A stretch of DNA of 64,000 nt, taken from positions 1 through 64,000 of the forward strand of contig JFLJ01000108.1 in assembly GCA_000634115.1 (NCBI GenBank), in the 5' to 3' direction. This document shows positions 10,884 to 19,995 of the stretch, piece by piece. A model generated the notes under the pieces. It was not told where the DNA came from and ran no database searches. It saw only the letters and a list, made by a program, of their open reading frames with translations. The stretch is from Prochlorococcus sp. scB241_528O2. Its GTDB lineage: Bacteria > Cyanobacteriota > Cyanobacteriia > PCC-6307 > Cyanobiaceae. Numbering within the stretch: position 1 is the stretch's first letter; each line of letters begins with the position of its first letter. The position numbers and the translations under genes are program-made.

Positions 10884-11567
10884 TTATTTTTTGTAGTAGT
10901 CTGAATATATAGATTTTGTCGATTCCCCTTTTAACCATCTTCTTCTAAAGTTCCAGTTCTTAATTGCTTGGAGAAAAATATTAGTTCTTTCCCATTTCCT
11001 TGAACTTATAAAAATTGGTATATTTAGTTGTTTTAAATCTTTTTTATTGTTTAATCTCCTTAAAAAATCTAAGTCTTCCATCAAAGGAATCTTTCTAAAA
11101 CCATTATTGTTTAGATATGTAGATCTATGAATTATTAAACCTTGGTCTCCATAAGGCTGTTTAAAATAATGGCTTCTAAAATTAACAAGAATCTCTAGGA
11201 CTCTGTAAATGTTTTTTTTGTGATTAATTTTAAATTTAAAATAGTAAATATAATTTTTGTCTCCTTTAAAAACTGATTTTATTTTCCCAAACCAATCATG
11301 AGTTAATCTTGTGTCAGCATGTAAAAAAATTAGCCACTCTCCCTTCGAATTTGAAGCCCCTATATCTAATTGTAAGCCTCTATTCCTTTCAATAGATTTA
11401 TGTACTTTCGCTCCGTAAATTTTTGCTATATCAATAGTCTTATCTTCACTTCCACAGTCTACAATTAGAATTTCCACATCTTTCTGAATAATCGATAAGT
11501 CTGAGAGTAATAATGGTAAATTATTTGCTTCATTGATAGTTGGAATGATAATTGAGACTTTAGACAT
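10884..11567 (-). CDS. Family 2 glycosyltransferase (TIGR04283-like)
   Basis: MSKVSIIIPTINEANNLPLLLSDL...EWLIFLHADTRL. Confidence 0.88.
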   Translation of the reverse strand: MSKVSIIIPTINEANNLPLLLSDLSIIQKDVEILIVDCGSEDKTIDIAKIYGAKVHKSIERNRGLQLDIGASNSKGEWLIFLHADTRLTHDWFGKIKSVFKGDKNYIYYFKFKINHKKNIYRVLEILVNFRSHYFKQPYGDQGLIIHRSTYLNNNGFRKIPLMEDLDFLRRLNNKKDLKQLNIPIFISSRKWERTNIFLQAIKNWNFRRRWLKGESTKSIYSDYYKK

Positions 11568-11572
11568 TTTGA

Positions 11573-12208
11573 TTAATTTCTATTTTCAATATCAATAATT
11601 GAATCTATATCTATTTTTTTATCTAAAAACTTATATTTCAATTTTGTTGAGTCAAAATTATCAATTGTGCTTTGAAGAACATTTTCTTTACTCCATCTAA
11701 TATTTATAAAAGGTAAATGTAGATGTTTAGATATTATTTTTTCTGATAAACCAATAAGCCAATAACCTCCATCATTAGATGGCCCTAAAATTAGATCATT
11801 ATGTTTTAGCTCCCTGATAGTATTTAATAAATCTAGATGGCATAAATCTGGTAGATCAGTACCAATAAAAATAATATTTTTTAGCTTATTTTGAGTATAA
11901 AATTTTTTGTTGATAATTATTTGCCTTTTCATCTTTTCTCCCAAGCAGCCTTTCCCCTGTAAATTAAACTTTTTAATGCCTAATTCTTTAGACCATCTTC
12001 TACAATTTTTTTTCCCTAAACCTGATATAGCAATAGAAACATCGATTAGTTTATTTTTTTGTAGAGATTTGGCTACGGAAATAGTGTGGTTAGTCATCAC
12101 ACTTTGTATTTTTGCAGAATTACTTTTACCTATATCTTTCGATAATCTTGTTTTGCATCTTCCAAAACCATGCCATTTTGCCATGATAATGAGTAATGCT
12201 TTATCCAA
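11573..12208 (-). CDS. TIGR04282/DUF2064-like glycosyltransferase
   Basis: MAKWHGFGRCKTRLSKDIG... IIFIGTDLPDL ... LILGPSNDGGYWLIGL. Confidence 0.85.
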   Translation of the reverse strand: MDKALLIIMAKWHGFGRCKTRLSKDIGKSNSAKIQSVMTNHTISVAKSLQKNKLIDVSIAISGLGKKNCRRWSKELGIKKFNLQGKGCLGEKMKRQIIINKKFYTQNKLKNIIFIGTDLPDLCHLDLLNTIRELKHNDLILGPSNDGGYWLIGLSEKIISKHLHLPFINIRWSKENVLQSTIDNFDSTKLKYKFLDKKIDIDSIIDIENRN

Positions 12209-12350
12209 TATTTCAGCGATATTTATAGTAATTATAAATCTATAAAAAAATATAAAAATATTTTTTTGTAAATTTAGACCATGCTTTGTTAAAAAATTTT
12301 AAATTTGTCGTGATCTTGTGATTTGATAATGGTCAATTATTAAATTCCAA

Positions 12351-12367
12351 CTAGATTAATAATCTAG
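12351..12367. promoter_or_regulatory. Palindrome upstream of dnaA
   Basis: CTAGATT-aat-AATCTAG, perfect 7-bp arms, ending 11 nt before the TTG start. Confidence 0.4.
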
Positions 12368-12378
12368 AGAATAAAACT

Positions 12379-13773
12379 TTGCAAGCAACTAATCCAATTT
12401 GGGCGGAAGTTCAACAATTACTACAAAAAACTTTAAGTAAGCCTTCATTTGAGACATGGATAAGGCCAGCTAAATTCAATTGCTTTGAAAATGGCTTATT
12501 GACCTTAATCGCTCCAAATACATTTTCCAGTGATTGGTTAAGAAAGAATTATTGTGAAACTATCGAAAAAGCTGCAAAAGAAATTTGTGGCCATGATGTA
12601 AAAGTTGTTTTTAAATCTGAAATAAAAAACAGCAGCAATATAACAAACAAAGAAAACCTCAATGATCAGAACGTTAATCAAAAAACAAAATCTTTTTCTA
12701 ATAAAAGCCAAGATGCTTCTTCAAAAAATAGATCCAAAAATCCTAACGGTTTAAATTTACGATACGTTTTTAAGAGATTTGTTGTAGGTCCAAATAGTAG
12801 GTTGGCTCATGCAGCGGCTTTAGCAGTTGCCGAATCACCTGGGAGGGAATTTAATCCCTTATTTATTTGCGGTGGAGTAGGTCTTGGTAAAACTCATTTA
12901 ATGCAAGCAATAGGTCATTATCGAGTAGAAATAGATCCAGAAGCAAAAGTCAAATATGTATCTACAGAGACTTTTACTAATGATGTTATTAGTGGTATCA
13001 GAAGAGATGGAATGACAGCTATTCGGGATAAATATAGAAATGTAGATCTGATTTTAATAGACGATATACAGTTCTTAGAAGGTAAAGAGTATACACAAGA
13101 AGAATTTTTTCATACTTTTAACGCTCTTCATGAATCAGGAAGTCAAATAGTAATTGCAAGTGATAGACCTCCAAATCAATTGTCAGGAATTCAGGAGAGA
13201 TTAATTTCTAGATTCTCGATGGGTATGACTGCAGATATTCAACCCCCTGACCTTGAGACTAGGACGGCTATTCTTCAAAAAAAGGCAGAACAAGAAAGGA
13301 TGAGTCTTCCAAGAGATTTAATTCAATTTATAGCAGGAAGATTTACTTCGAATATTAGAGAATTAGAGGGAGCATTTACAAGAGCTGTTGCATTCGCTTC
13401 AATTACAGGCTTGCCAATGACAGTTCAATCAATTGCTCCAATGCTTGATCCTAATAGTGTTGGAGTAGTTGTTACTCCAAAACAAGTTATTAACAAAGTC
13501 TCAGATTTTTTTAAAGTTTCTACTGATGAATTGATTAGCTCAAGTAGAAGAAAACCAGTAAGTCAAGCCAGACAAATTGGTATGTATCTTATGCGTCATG
13601 GAACTGATCTAAGCTTGCCAAGAATTGGAGATGAGTTTGGGGGGAAAGACCATACAACTGTTATGTATGCAATCGAACAAGTTGAAAAAAAATTATCTAT
13701 TGATCCTAATATTGCAAGTCAAGTTCAAAAAATAAGAGATTTACTTCAAATAGATTCAAGAAAAAATTTATAG
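12379..13773 (+). CDS. dnaA: Chromosomal replication initiator DnaA
   Basis: [35 protein letters not shown]-terminal [19 protein letters not shown] DnaA-box-binding motif; TTG start. Confidence 0.97.
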   Translation: MQATNPIWAEVQQLLQKTLSKPSFETWIRPAKFNCFENGLLTLIAPNTFSSDWLRKNYCETIEKAAKEICGHDVKVVFKSEIKNSSNITNKENLNDQNVNQKTKSFSNKSQDASSKNRSKNPNGLNLRYVFKRFVVGPNSRLAHAAALAVAESPGREFNPLFICGGVGLGKTHLMQAIGHYRVEIDPEAKVKYVSTETFTNDVISGIRRDGMTAIRDKYRNVDLILIDDIQFLEGKEYTQEEFFHTFNALHESGSQIVIASDRPPNQLSGIQERLISRFSMGMTADIQPPDLETRTAILQKKAEQERMSLPRDLIQFIAGRFTSNIRELEGAFTRAVAFASITGLPMTVQSIAPMLDPNSVGVVVTPKQVINKVSDFFKVSTDELISSSRRKPVSQARQIGMYLMRHGTDLSLPRIGDEFGGKDHTTVMYAIEQVEKKLSIDPNIASQVQKIRDLLQIDSRKNL

Positions 13774-15003
13774 TTAATTAGAAATGAAATTTCTGGGATC
13801 TTGATCATATCTATGATTGAGGGGTATCTTATCAGCTTGATTGTCATCACTTAGCAATGCAATTTTATTTAATGATTGTCTTAATAACCTTGCAGAAATA
13901 ATTGGCATATCTCTTGGAACTGAGATTCTATTTTTTAAGTATCTAAGAGATTTACCTGAAAGTTTCTCTGGGATTCTTACTTCACCTGTGATCATATATG
14001 TTAATGCTGATCTCAATGATTCCTCAAAGGATTCTTTTTCGTATGGATTTACTTTAAGTAAATTGTCTTTGTGCTTTATTACTCTTCTAAGAGCAATTTT
14101 AGCGTAATATTTTGAATCATAATTTTTATTTAATTCATAATTACCAAGACCTTCTCCATTATCTATTAACTCAGAGAAAGCGATCTGTTTTTCATTGCTT
14201 TCTTTATAACATCCACCCATTTGTGGAGGTAAATCATGAGAGTGAGTATGAAAATCTCCCTGAGTGCCTCTATAAGTACTTGTCCCTTCAAAAAGGGTAA
14301 GCCAGTTATCTATATATCTGTAATTAGATCTTAAATTAAATCCTTTATAATAAATCAAAGAAGCATTCATTCTTTCCATATAAGGAATAAAAATTATATC
14401 TCCAGTACCAGGTTCTATTGCTTCTGAATTAGATAATGCTGGATCAATAAAACCCGATTCTGACCTGCTCAGGATTTCATTAAATTTAGAAATAGATTCC
14501 TTAAATCTTTTTTTTCTAGAAGAATTATCCATAAAATTAAAGCTTTTTCGACAGAGCCAATCACACCAGGATCTGAAAATTTCTCTTTCTAAAGCTCGCG
14601 TTTTTCTAAGTTGATTCGATGTTATAAAAGAACCAAGTGCTCCAAATTGATTTTCTAAAAAAGCTATAATTTCATCGCTTTCCGTTATAACTTTCCCTTT
14701 AAATTCAATTGCGGGTAATTTGCCCGATCTGACTTTCTCAAGAAACCAACTTTCTTTTTGACCATAGCAAAACATATTTATTTTTTTAACTCTGTAAGGA
14801 ATTTTCTTGAATTCAAGCCAAAGCCATATTTTCTGACAATAAGGACACCATGAATGCCTATCTCTATAAAGAGTAACCATTACATCATTTTCGTTATGAC
14901 CAAATAATCTTAAATTTGCGTAGGAATTATTAATACCATTTACTCTATCGGGATCCTCAATATCAAATTTACTTAAATCTTCCCAAGTCAAAATCTTATT
15001 CAT
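13774..15003 (-). CDS. Glutathione S-transferase-like protein with CPYC motif
   Basis: 409 aa; LYRDRHSWCPYCQKIWLWLEFKKIPYRVKKINM...GKLPAIEFKGKVITESDEIIAFLE. Confidence 0.88.
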   Translation of the reverse strand: MNKILTWEDLSKFDIEDPDRVNGINNSYANLRLFGHNENDVMVTLYRDRHSWCPYCQKIWLWLEFKKIPYRVKKINMFCYGQKESWFLEKVRSGKLPAIEFKGKVITESDEIIAFLENQFGALGSFITSNQLRKTRALEREIFRSWCDWLCRKSFNFMDNSSRKKRFKESISKFNEILSRSESGFIDPALSNSEAIEPGTGDIIFIPYMERMNASLIYYKGFNLRSNYRYIDNWLTLFEGTSTYRGTQGDFHTHSHDLPPQMGGCYKESNEKQIAFSELIDNGEGLGNYELNKNYDSKYYAKIALRRVIKHKDNLLKVNPYEKESFEESLRSALTYMITGEVRIPEKLSGKSLRYLKNRISVPRDMPIISARLLRQSLNKIALLSDDNQADKIPLNHRYDQDPRNFISN

Positions 15004-15039
15004 TTTTTAAATTTAGGCAATAAACTTAAGCTATAATAA

Positions 15040-16419
15040 TTGATTAAAAAAGTCTTGGAATTTCAATTTGATTTAATTGTTGTTGGCGCTGGGTCTGGTG
15101 GGCTGGCTGCGGCCAAACGTGCTGCGAGTTATGGAGTAAAAGTTGCAATTGTGGAAGCAAATAAAATAGGTGGAACTTGTGTAATAAGGGGATGCGTTCC
15201 GAAAAAATTGATGGTTTATGCAGCTAAAAGTAAAAAAAATATGACTTCTTCTGAAGGCTATGGATTAAAAAGTGAAAGTATTAGTTTTGAGTCAAATATT
15301 CTTTTGAAGAATATTAGAAAAGAGGTTTCAAGATTAAGTGATTTATATAAAGATTCTTTAAATAAATTAAATGTAACCGTTTTTGATGGCTTAGGAAGAT
15401 TCTTAACTCAAAATGAATTGGAAATAATTTGTCCAAAAACAAAGAAAATTCTACAAAAAATAAGTTCAAAAAAAATTCTTATTTCTGTGGGCGGTAAACC
15501 TAAGAAGTTAAATATTCCAGGTATAGATTTAGCATGGACAAGCGATGATATTTTTGAATTAGATAGGTTCCCTGAATCAATATTAATAGTAGGAGGCGGT
15601 TATATTGCTTGTGAATTCGCTTCTATTTTCAGAAATTTAGGGATTGAAGTGACTCAATTAATTAGAGGCGAGCATTTACTTAATAGTTTTGATGAAGATC
15701 TTTCTTTATGCTTAGAAGAATCACCTACTTTCACTGGGATAAATTTAATCTCCAAAAATCAATTAAAGTCTATCGCAAGGGTTAATGGAAATTTAGAGTC
15801 TACCTTGGATTCTGGTGATAAAATCGTAACTAATAATATCCTTATTGCTACAGGTAGAGAACCAAATCTTCAACCTTTAAATTTAGATTTTTTAAATCTA
15901 AAGATGGATGGTCCATATTTAGATGTTGATGAACTTAACCAAACAAGCAACGAAAATGTTTTTGCAGTTGGTGATATCATAAACAAACCAAACTTAACTC
16001 CAGTAGCAATAGAACAAGGCAGAGTTTTTTCTGATAATTTTTTTAATCACCAAAAAAGAAAAGTAAATTATGAATATATTCCTAAGGCTGTTTTTACTAT
16101 TCCTGAAATTTCAACAGTTGGCTTAACTGAGAAAAGAGCAAAAGAGATTCACTCTGAGAAAAATATAAAAATTTTTAAATGTAAATTTACGCCTATGTCT
16201 AATACTTTTAAAGATAATAAATCAAAATGTATGTTAAAGATTGTAGTTAATAAATTAACTGACAAAGTATTGGGATGCCATATGTTTGGAGAAACATCAT
16301 CTGAGATTATTCAAATGGTTTCAATTTCATTAAATGCGGGTATAACAAAAAAAGACTTTGATATTACTATGGCTTTGCACCCAACTATCTCAGAAGAATT
16401 TGTGACTATGTATGGCTAA
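15040..16419 (+). CDS. gor: Glutathione reductase
   Basis: VVGAGSGGLAAAKRAASYG, GGTCVIRGCVPKKLMVYAA redox motif, C-terminal LHPTISEEFVTM; TTG start. Confidence 0.93.
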   Translation: MIKKVLEFQFDLIVVGAGSGGLAAAKRAASYGVKVAIVEANKIGGTCVIRGCVPKKLMVYAAKSKKNMTSSEGYGLKSESISFESNILLKNIRKEVSRLSDLYKDSLNKLNVTVFDGLGRFLTQNELEIICPKTKKILQKISSKKILISVGGKPKKLNIPGIDLAWTSDDIFELDRFPESILIVGGGYIACEFASIFRNLGIEVTQLIRGEHLLNSFDEDLSLCLEESPTFTGINLISKNQLKSIARVNGNLESTLDSGDKIVTNNILIATGREPNLQPLNLDFLNLKMDGPYLDVDELNQTSNENVFAVGDIINKPNLTPVAIEQGRVFSDNFFNHQKRKVNYEYIPKAVFTIPEISTVGLTEKRAKEIHSEKNIKIFKCKFTPMSNTFKDNKSKCMLKIVVNKLTDKVLGCHMFGETSSEIIQMVSISLNAGITKKDFDITMALHPTISEEFVTMYG

Positions 16420-16421
16420 AA

Positions 16422-17510
16422 TTATAATTTAGAAAATTTTAAATTTTCTTGAGCAAAGAGAAAAATTGTAATTAATGAAAAGTAAATAAAAAAACCTATC
16501 CTTAATTCAGAAAGATGATTAAATCCATTCAAAAAAAGTATCTTATCGAGAATGTAAAAAATATAAAGATTCAGCAAAATAAATCCTTCAAATCTAGTGA
16601 TTTTCCCTTTGCTCCAAAAAATTGGCAAGCATGCGAAGGTAGTTAAAACCATAAAAGGTATGTCAACTTTTATTAGGCTTTGTTCAATTACTAACCCATT
16701 AAATCCTGAAAAAATACTACAACTACCAAGGATTAGAAGTTGATTCAGCAAATTGCTACCTATTACATTCCCAATTGCAAGATCTGTTTTACCTTTAAAT
16801 GCGGCAATTATTGAAGTGACTAATTCTGGCAAAGATGTTCCAGTGGCGACAATAGTTAATCCAATAACAATTTCATTTACTCCCAAAAGAGTAGCAAGCG
16901 ATTGAGAACCATTTACTAAAATGTTTGAACCAAAGCTTAAAAGAAAAATTCCTAATATCAACTTTAGTAAAATATTTAACTTCCCTTCATAATTATCCTT
17001 GAATTCTTCTATATCTGGTTCAGCATCTTTTGTATCCTCTTCTTTCTCCTTAATGGTATTAATTTCCCATATTGTATTTAAGACTAAACAAAAAATTAGA
17101 AATATCCCTGCTTGCAATGTTAATAAGCCTGTTGATGACATTGCCCAAACTGCACAAGAAATAGCCATTAAGAGAGGAACATCTCTTCTGACTATTCTGC
17201 TTTTTACCTTAAGAGGTGTGATCAATGAGCTTATGCCTAAAACTACAAGAACATTAAAAATATTGCTTCCTATTACATTGCTAGCAGCGAGCGAATCACT
17301 CCCTTTTAAAATTGAACTTAAACTTACCAATAACTCAGGAGAGCTTGTCCCGAGGGAGACAACTGTTAATCCAATTACTATTTGAGGTATTCCTAAAATT
17401 AAAGATAAATTTATAGCACCCTGAATAAAGAATTCTCCTCCTGCAAAAAGTAGAGCTACTCCTAATATTATTTCTATTATTGGAAATGAAAAATCACTCA
17501 TATTTATCAT
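16422..17510 (-). CDS. Calcium/sodium antiporter (YrbG/CaCA family)
   Basis: Two alpha repeats (GLTVVSLGTSSPELLVSL ... GLTIVATGTSLPELVTSI; NVIGSNIFN ... NVIGSNLLN). Confidence 0.92.
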   Translation of the reverse strand: MINMSDFSFPIIEIILGVALLFAGGEFFIQGAINLSLILGIPQIVIGLTVVSLGTSSPELLVSLSSILKGSDSLAASNVIGSNIFNVLVVLGISSLITPLKVKSRIVRRDVPLLMAISCAVWAMSSTGLLTLQAGIFLIFCLVLNTIWEINTIKEKEEDTKDAEPDIEEFKDNYEGKLNILLKLILGIFLLSFGSNILVNGSQSLATLLGVNEIVIGLTIVATGTSLPELVTSIIAAFKGKTDLAIGNVIGSNLLNQLLILGSCSIFSGFNGLVIEQSLIKVDIPFMVLTTFACLPIFWSKGKITRFEGFILLNLYIFYILDKILFLNGFNHLSELRIGFFIYFSLITIFLFAQENLKFSKL

Positions 17511-17619
17511 TTTGTTTAGATAATTAAATCTTTAATAATTGATTAATAACTATCCTCGAATATCTATAATTTATTGTCAATTTTAATTTGCTGTTAAAAT
17601 TGATTAAATAGTAAAAATT

Positions 17620-18669
17620 TTGAAGACATTAACTATATTAAAACCTGATGATTGGCATTTACATTTAAGGGAGGGTCTTGTATTAAAAAATATCATTCAT
17701 TTCACATCAGAATATTTCGGAAGAGCTATCGTCATGCCAAATACTAAAAGTCCTATAACATCTATTGATAGTGCTATTACTTACAGGAAAGCTATTTTTG
17801 AAGCATTACCAGAAAGTTCTAAGTTTGAACCATTAATGACAATGTATCTTACTGATGAGACTGATAAAGGAGAACTAATAAGTGGTTTTAAAAATGAAGT
17901 CTTTTTTGCAGCAAAATTATATCCTGCTAATGCCACAACAAATTCCACTCATGGAGTTAAGAAAATAGAAAATCTATATAAGATTTTTGAATCAATGCAA
18001 GATTCTGGAATGCCTCTCTTAATTCACGGGGAAGTGACTGATTCTGAAGTCGATATATTTGATCGAGAGGAAGTTTTTATAGATAGAGAACTTTCTCCTG
18101 TAGCTAAAAGATTTCCAAAATTAAAAATTGTTTTAGAACATATAACTACCTCTTATGCTGTGGATTTTGTTCAAGAAAATAATATTGGAGCTACTATAAC
18201 TCCGCATCATCTACACATAAATAGAAATGCAATGTTTTTTGGAGGTTTAAATAGCGATTTTTACTGCTTACCAGTAGCTAAGAGGGAAAAAAATAGACTA
18301 GCTTTAAGGAAAGCTGCAACAAGTGGGAAAGATTGTTTTTTCTTAGGGACTGATTCTGCTCCACACCTTAGAGAGTGGAAAGCTTTTTGCGGTTGTGCGG
18401 GAATTTTTAATTCACCAGTAGCATTAGAAAGCTATTTAACAGTATTTGAAGAGGAAAATGCTCTAGATAATTTTGAGAAGTTTGCAAGTTTGAATGGCCC
18501 AAATTTTTATAATTTGCCCCCAAATAAAGAAAAATTAAAATTAGTTTCTAGACCTAATAAAATCTCAGAATTTATTAATGTTATTGAAGAAAAAAATATT
18601 GTCGGGCAAATAAAACCATTTCACGCAGGTGAAACTTTGAAGTGGCAAGTCGAAGGAATAGTAAATTAA
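17620..18669 (+). CDS. pyrC: Dihydroorotase
   Basis: PDDWHLHLREG, GEVTD, LEHITT, TITPHHLHINRN, LGTDSAPH; TTG start. Confidence 0.96.
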   Translation: MKTLTILKPDDWHLHLREGLVLKNIIHFTSEYFGRAIVMPNTKSPITSIDSAITYRKAIFEALPESSKFEPLMTMYLTDETDKGELISGFKNEVFFAAKLYPANATTNSTHGVKKIENLYKIFESMQDSGMPLLIHGEVTDSEVDIFDREEVFIDRELSPVAKRFPKLKIVLEHITTSYAVDFVQENNIGATITPHHLHINRNAMFFGGLNSDFYCLPVAKREKNRLALRKAATSGKDCFFLGTDSAPHLREWKAFCGCAGIFNSPVALESYLTVFEEENALDNFEKFASLNGPNFYNLPPNKEKLKLVSRPNKISEFINVIEEKNIVGQIKPFHAGETLKWQVEGIVN

Positions 18670-18696
18670 AAATTAGATTTAATCTGATCGTCCAAC

Positions 18697-18810
18697 AAAA
18701 GTGTAAAGCTTCCCATTTTTTTGGTTAAATGGTTTGCTTTCGGCTAAAGTTAAAATGCGCAAATTCCTTATGGGAGTGTGGCGGAATTGGTAGACGCGCC
18801 GGGCTTAAAA
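18697..18810 (+). repeat. Direct repeat copy 1: tRNA-Leu upstream region plus 5' half of tRNA-Leu
   Basis: AAAAGTGTAAA...TTTTTTTGG..CTTTCGGCTA..GCG.AAATTCCTT.TGGGAGTGTGGCGGAATTGGTAGACGCGCCGGgCTTAAAA also present at 19759-19873. Confidence 0.85.
18772..18810 (+). pseudogene. Partial tRNA-Leu(UAA), 5' half through the anticodon loop
   Basis: 39 nt identical to the 5' part of intact tRNA-Leu at 19835 except one base (CGGGC vs CGGAC); sequence diverges immediately after CTTAAAA. Confidence 0.88.
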
Positions 18811-18850
18811 ACTAACCAAATAAAAGATACACTAGCGTATAGCATATATA

Positions 18851-18880
18851 GGGATTGGGGTAAAACCCATTCCCTTTCTT
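18851..18880 (+). terminator. Terminator-like hairpin downstream of partial tRNA-Leu
   Basis: GGGATTGGG-gtaaaa-CCCATTCCC (9-bp stem with one T-T mismatch) then TTTCTT. Confidence 0.5.
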
Positions 18881-18953
18881 AATTTATAACCTATCCACAT
18901 TAGTAGAAATATCTAACATATATCTAGCGCAAAATAAAAGATTATGAAATTCT

Positions 18954-19682
18954 CTATATTCTATTTTCCTTGAATTGTTCACCATTTAACCAAATTCCGT
19001 TCCAACTATCTCCATCTACCCAAGTATATTTTCCTTGACCATGGTGTTTACCATTCAACCATTCCCCAGCATAACTATCTCCATTTGCCCAAGTAAATGT
19101 ACCTTTACCATGGTGTTCACCATTCAACCATTCCCCAGCATAACTATCTCCATTTGCCCAAGTATATGTACCTTTACCGTGACTCTCATTATTTAAAAAT
19201 TCACCAATATATTTATCACCATTTGCATGTATATATATCCCCTCACCTCTCCTCTCGTCATTTACCCATTCACCAACATATTTATCTCCTTTAAATTCAT
19301 TATCTCCCCAAATCATAGTACCTTTACCATGGAAAGAATTTTCTGAAAACTGACCTATATATATTGTTCCATCAGCATATGTATATTTCCCCTTACCATG
19401 AAACTTTTCATTTACCCATTCACCAACATAAATATCATTCTCTTTAGGATTATCTGCATTTAAAAAAGTTTCTTCACCATAGCAAGCTCTTTTCTTATTG
19501 AAAAAATTACATTTTGGTAAAGATGATTTTTTTGAATTAATTTCTACACAACCCTTATAGTCCTTAACATATGAACACATTTTATGAATTTCTGATTCCA
19601 CTCCCGCATTGCCAATGATAGGAATCCCACAACTAATAATTAATACAATAGAGATTTTTCTAAAGGAATTTAATTTCGACAT
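18954..19682 (-). CDS. Exported MORN-repeat protein
   Basis: 242 aa; N-terminal signal-peptide-like MSKLNSFRKISIVLIISCGIPIIGNAG, then six to seven YxGEWxNxxxHGKGxYTWANGD units. Confidence 0.9.
   Translation of the reverse strand: MSKLNSFRKISIVLIISCGIPIIGNAGVESEIHKMCSYVKDYKGCVEINSKKSSLPKCNFFNKKRACYGEETFLNADNPKENDIYVGEWVNEKFHGKGKYTYADGTIYIGQFSENSFHGKGTMIWGDNEFKGDKYVGEWVNDERRGEGIYIHANGDKYIGEFLNNESHGKGTYTWANGDSYAGEWLNGEHHGKGTFTWANGDSYAGEWLNGKHHGQGKYTWVDGDSWNGIWLNGEQFKENRI
19041..19178. repeat. Two tandem 69-bp units encoding MORN repeats
   Basis: Units starting at 19041 and 19110 (period 69 bp) differ at two positions by eye. Confidence 0.85.
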
Positions 19683-19758
19683 TGAGTTTTCTGAAATTAT
19701 ATACTTACTTAAAAAAAATAACCAATTGAAAAATATCCAGCGTGTCTATTGGATCCTT

Positions 19759-19873
19759 AAAAGTGTAAATATTAGGATATTTTTTGGATAAAAGGAACAC
19801 TTTCGGCTACGATTGAAAAGCGTAAATTCCTTTTGGGAGTGTGGCGGAATTGGTAGACGCGCCGGACTTAAAA
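19759..19873 (+). repeat. Direct repeat copy 2: tRNA-Leu upstream region plus 5' half of intact tRNA-Leu
   Basis: Partner of 18697-18810. Confidence 0.85.
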
Positions 19874-19920
19874 TCCGTCGAGCGCTTTAGCTCGTGGGGG
19901 TTCAAGTCCCCCCACTCCCA
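19835..19920 (+). tRNA. tRNA-Leu(UAA), intact
   Basis: GGGAGTG acceptor / CACTCCC A; D-arm GCGGAATTGGTAGACGC; anticodon loop CTTAAAA; long variable arm GAGCGCTTTAGCTC; T-arm GGGGGTTCAAGTCCCCC. Confidence 0.97.
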
Positions 19921-19995
19921 TTATTTATTTTTAGTTCTTACGTTAACTTTTAAAAATTGTTATGTTTAGACTAAGAAATCCTAAATCATATAAAT

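Noticed and set aside
12244-12267. AAAAAAATAT-aaaa-ATATTTTTTT inverted repeat upstream of dnaA and the glycosyltransferase gene
   Set aside because: Purely A/T in a very AT-rich intergenic region; too likely by chance to call functional without conservation data.
18889-18897. DnaA-box-like CTATCCACA near the tRNA-Leu insertion
   Set aside because: A single 8/9 match with no cluster or origin-like context.
19097-19294. 65-aa His/Tyr-rich ORF antisense to the MORN gene
   Set aside because: Its repetitive composition is a mirror of the MORN-coding repeats; no independent support.
18810-19835. Possible group I intron in tRNA-Leu(UAA), which in many cyanobacteria interrupts the anticodon loop
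   Set aside because: The downstream copy is a complete contiguous tRNA including its own 5' half and upstream region, and the interval encodes a MORN protein on the opposite strand; no P/Q/R/S intron elements recognised.
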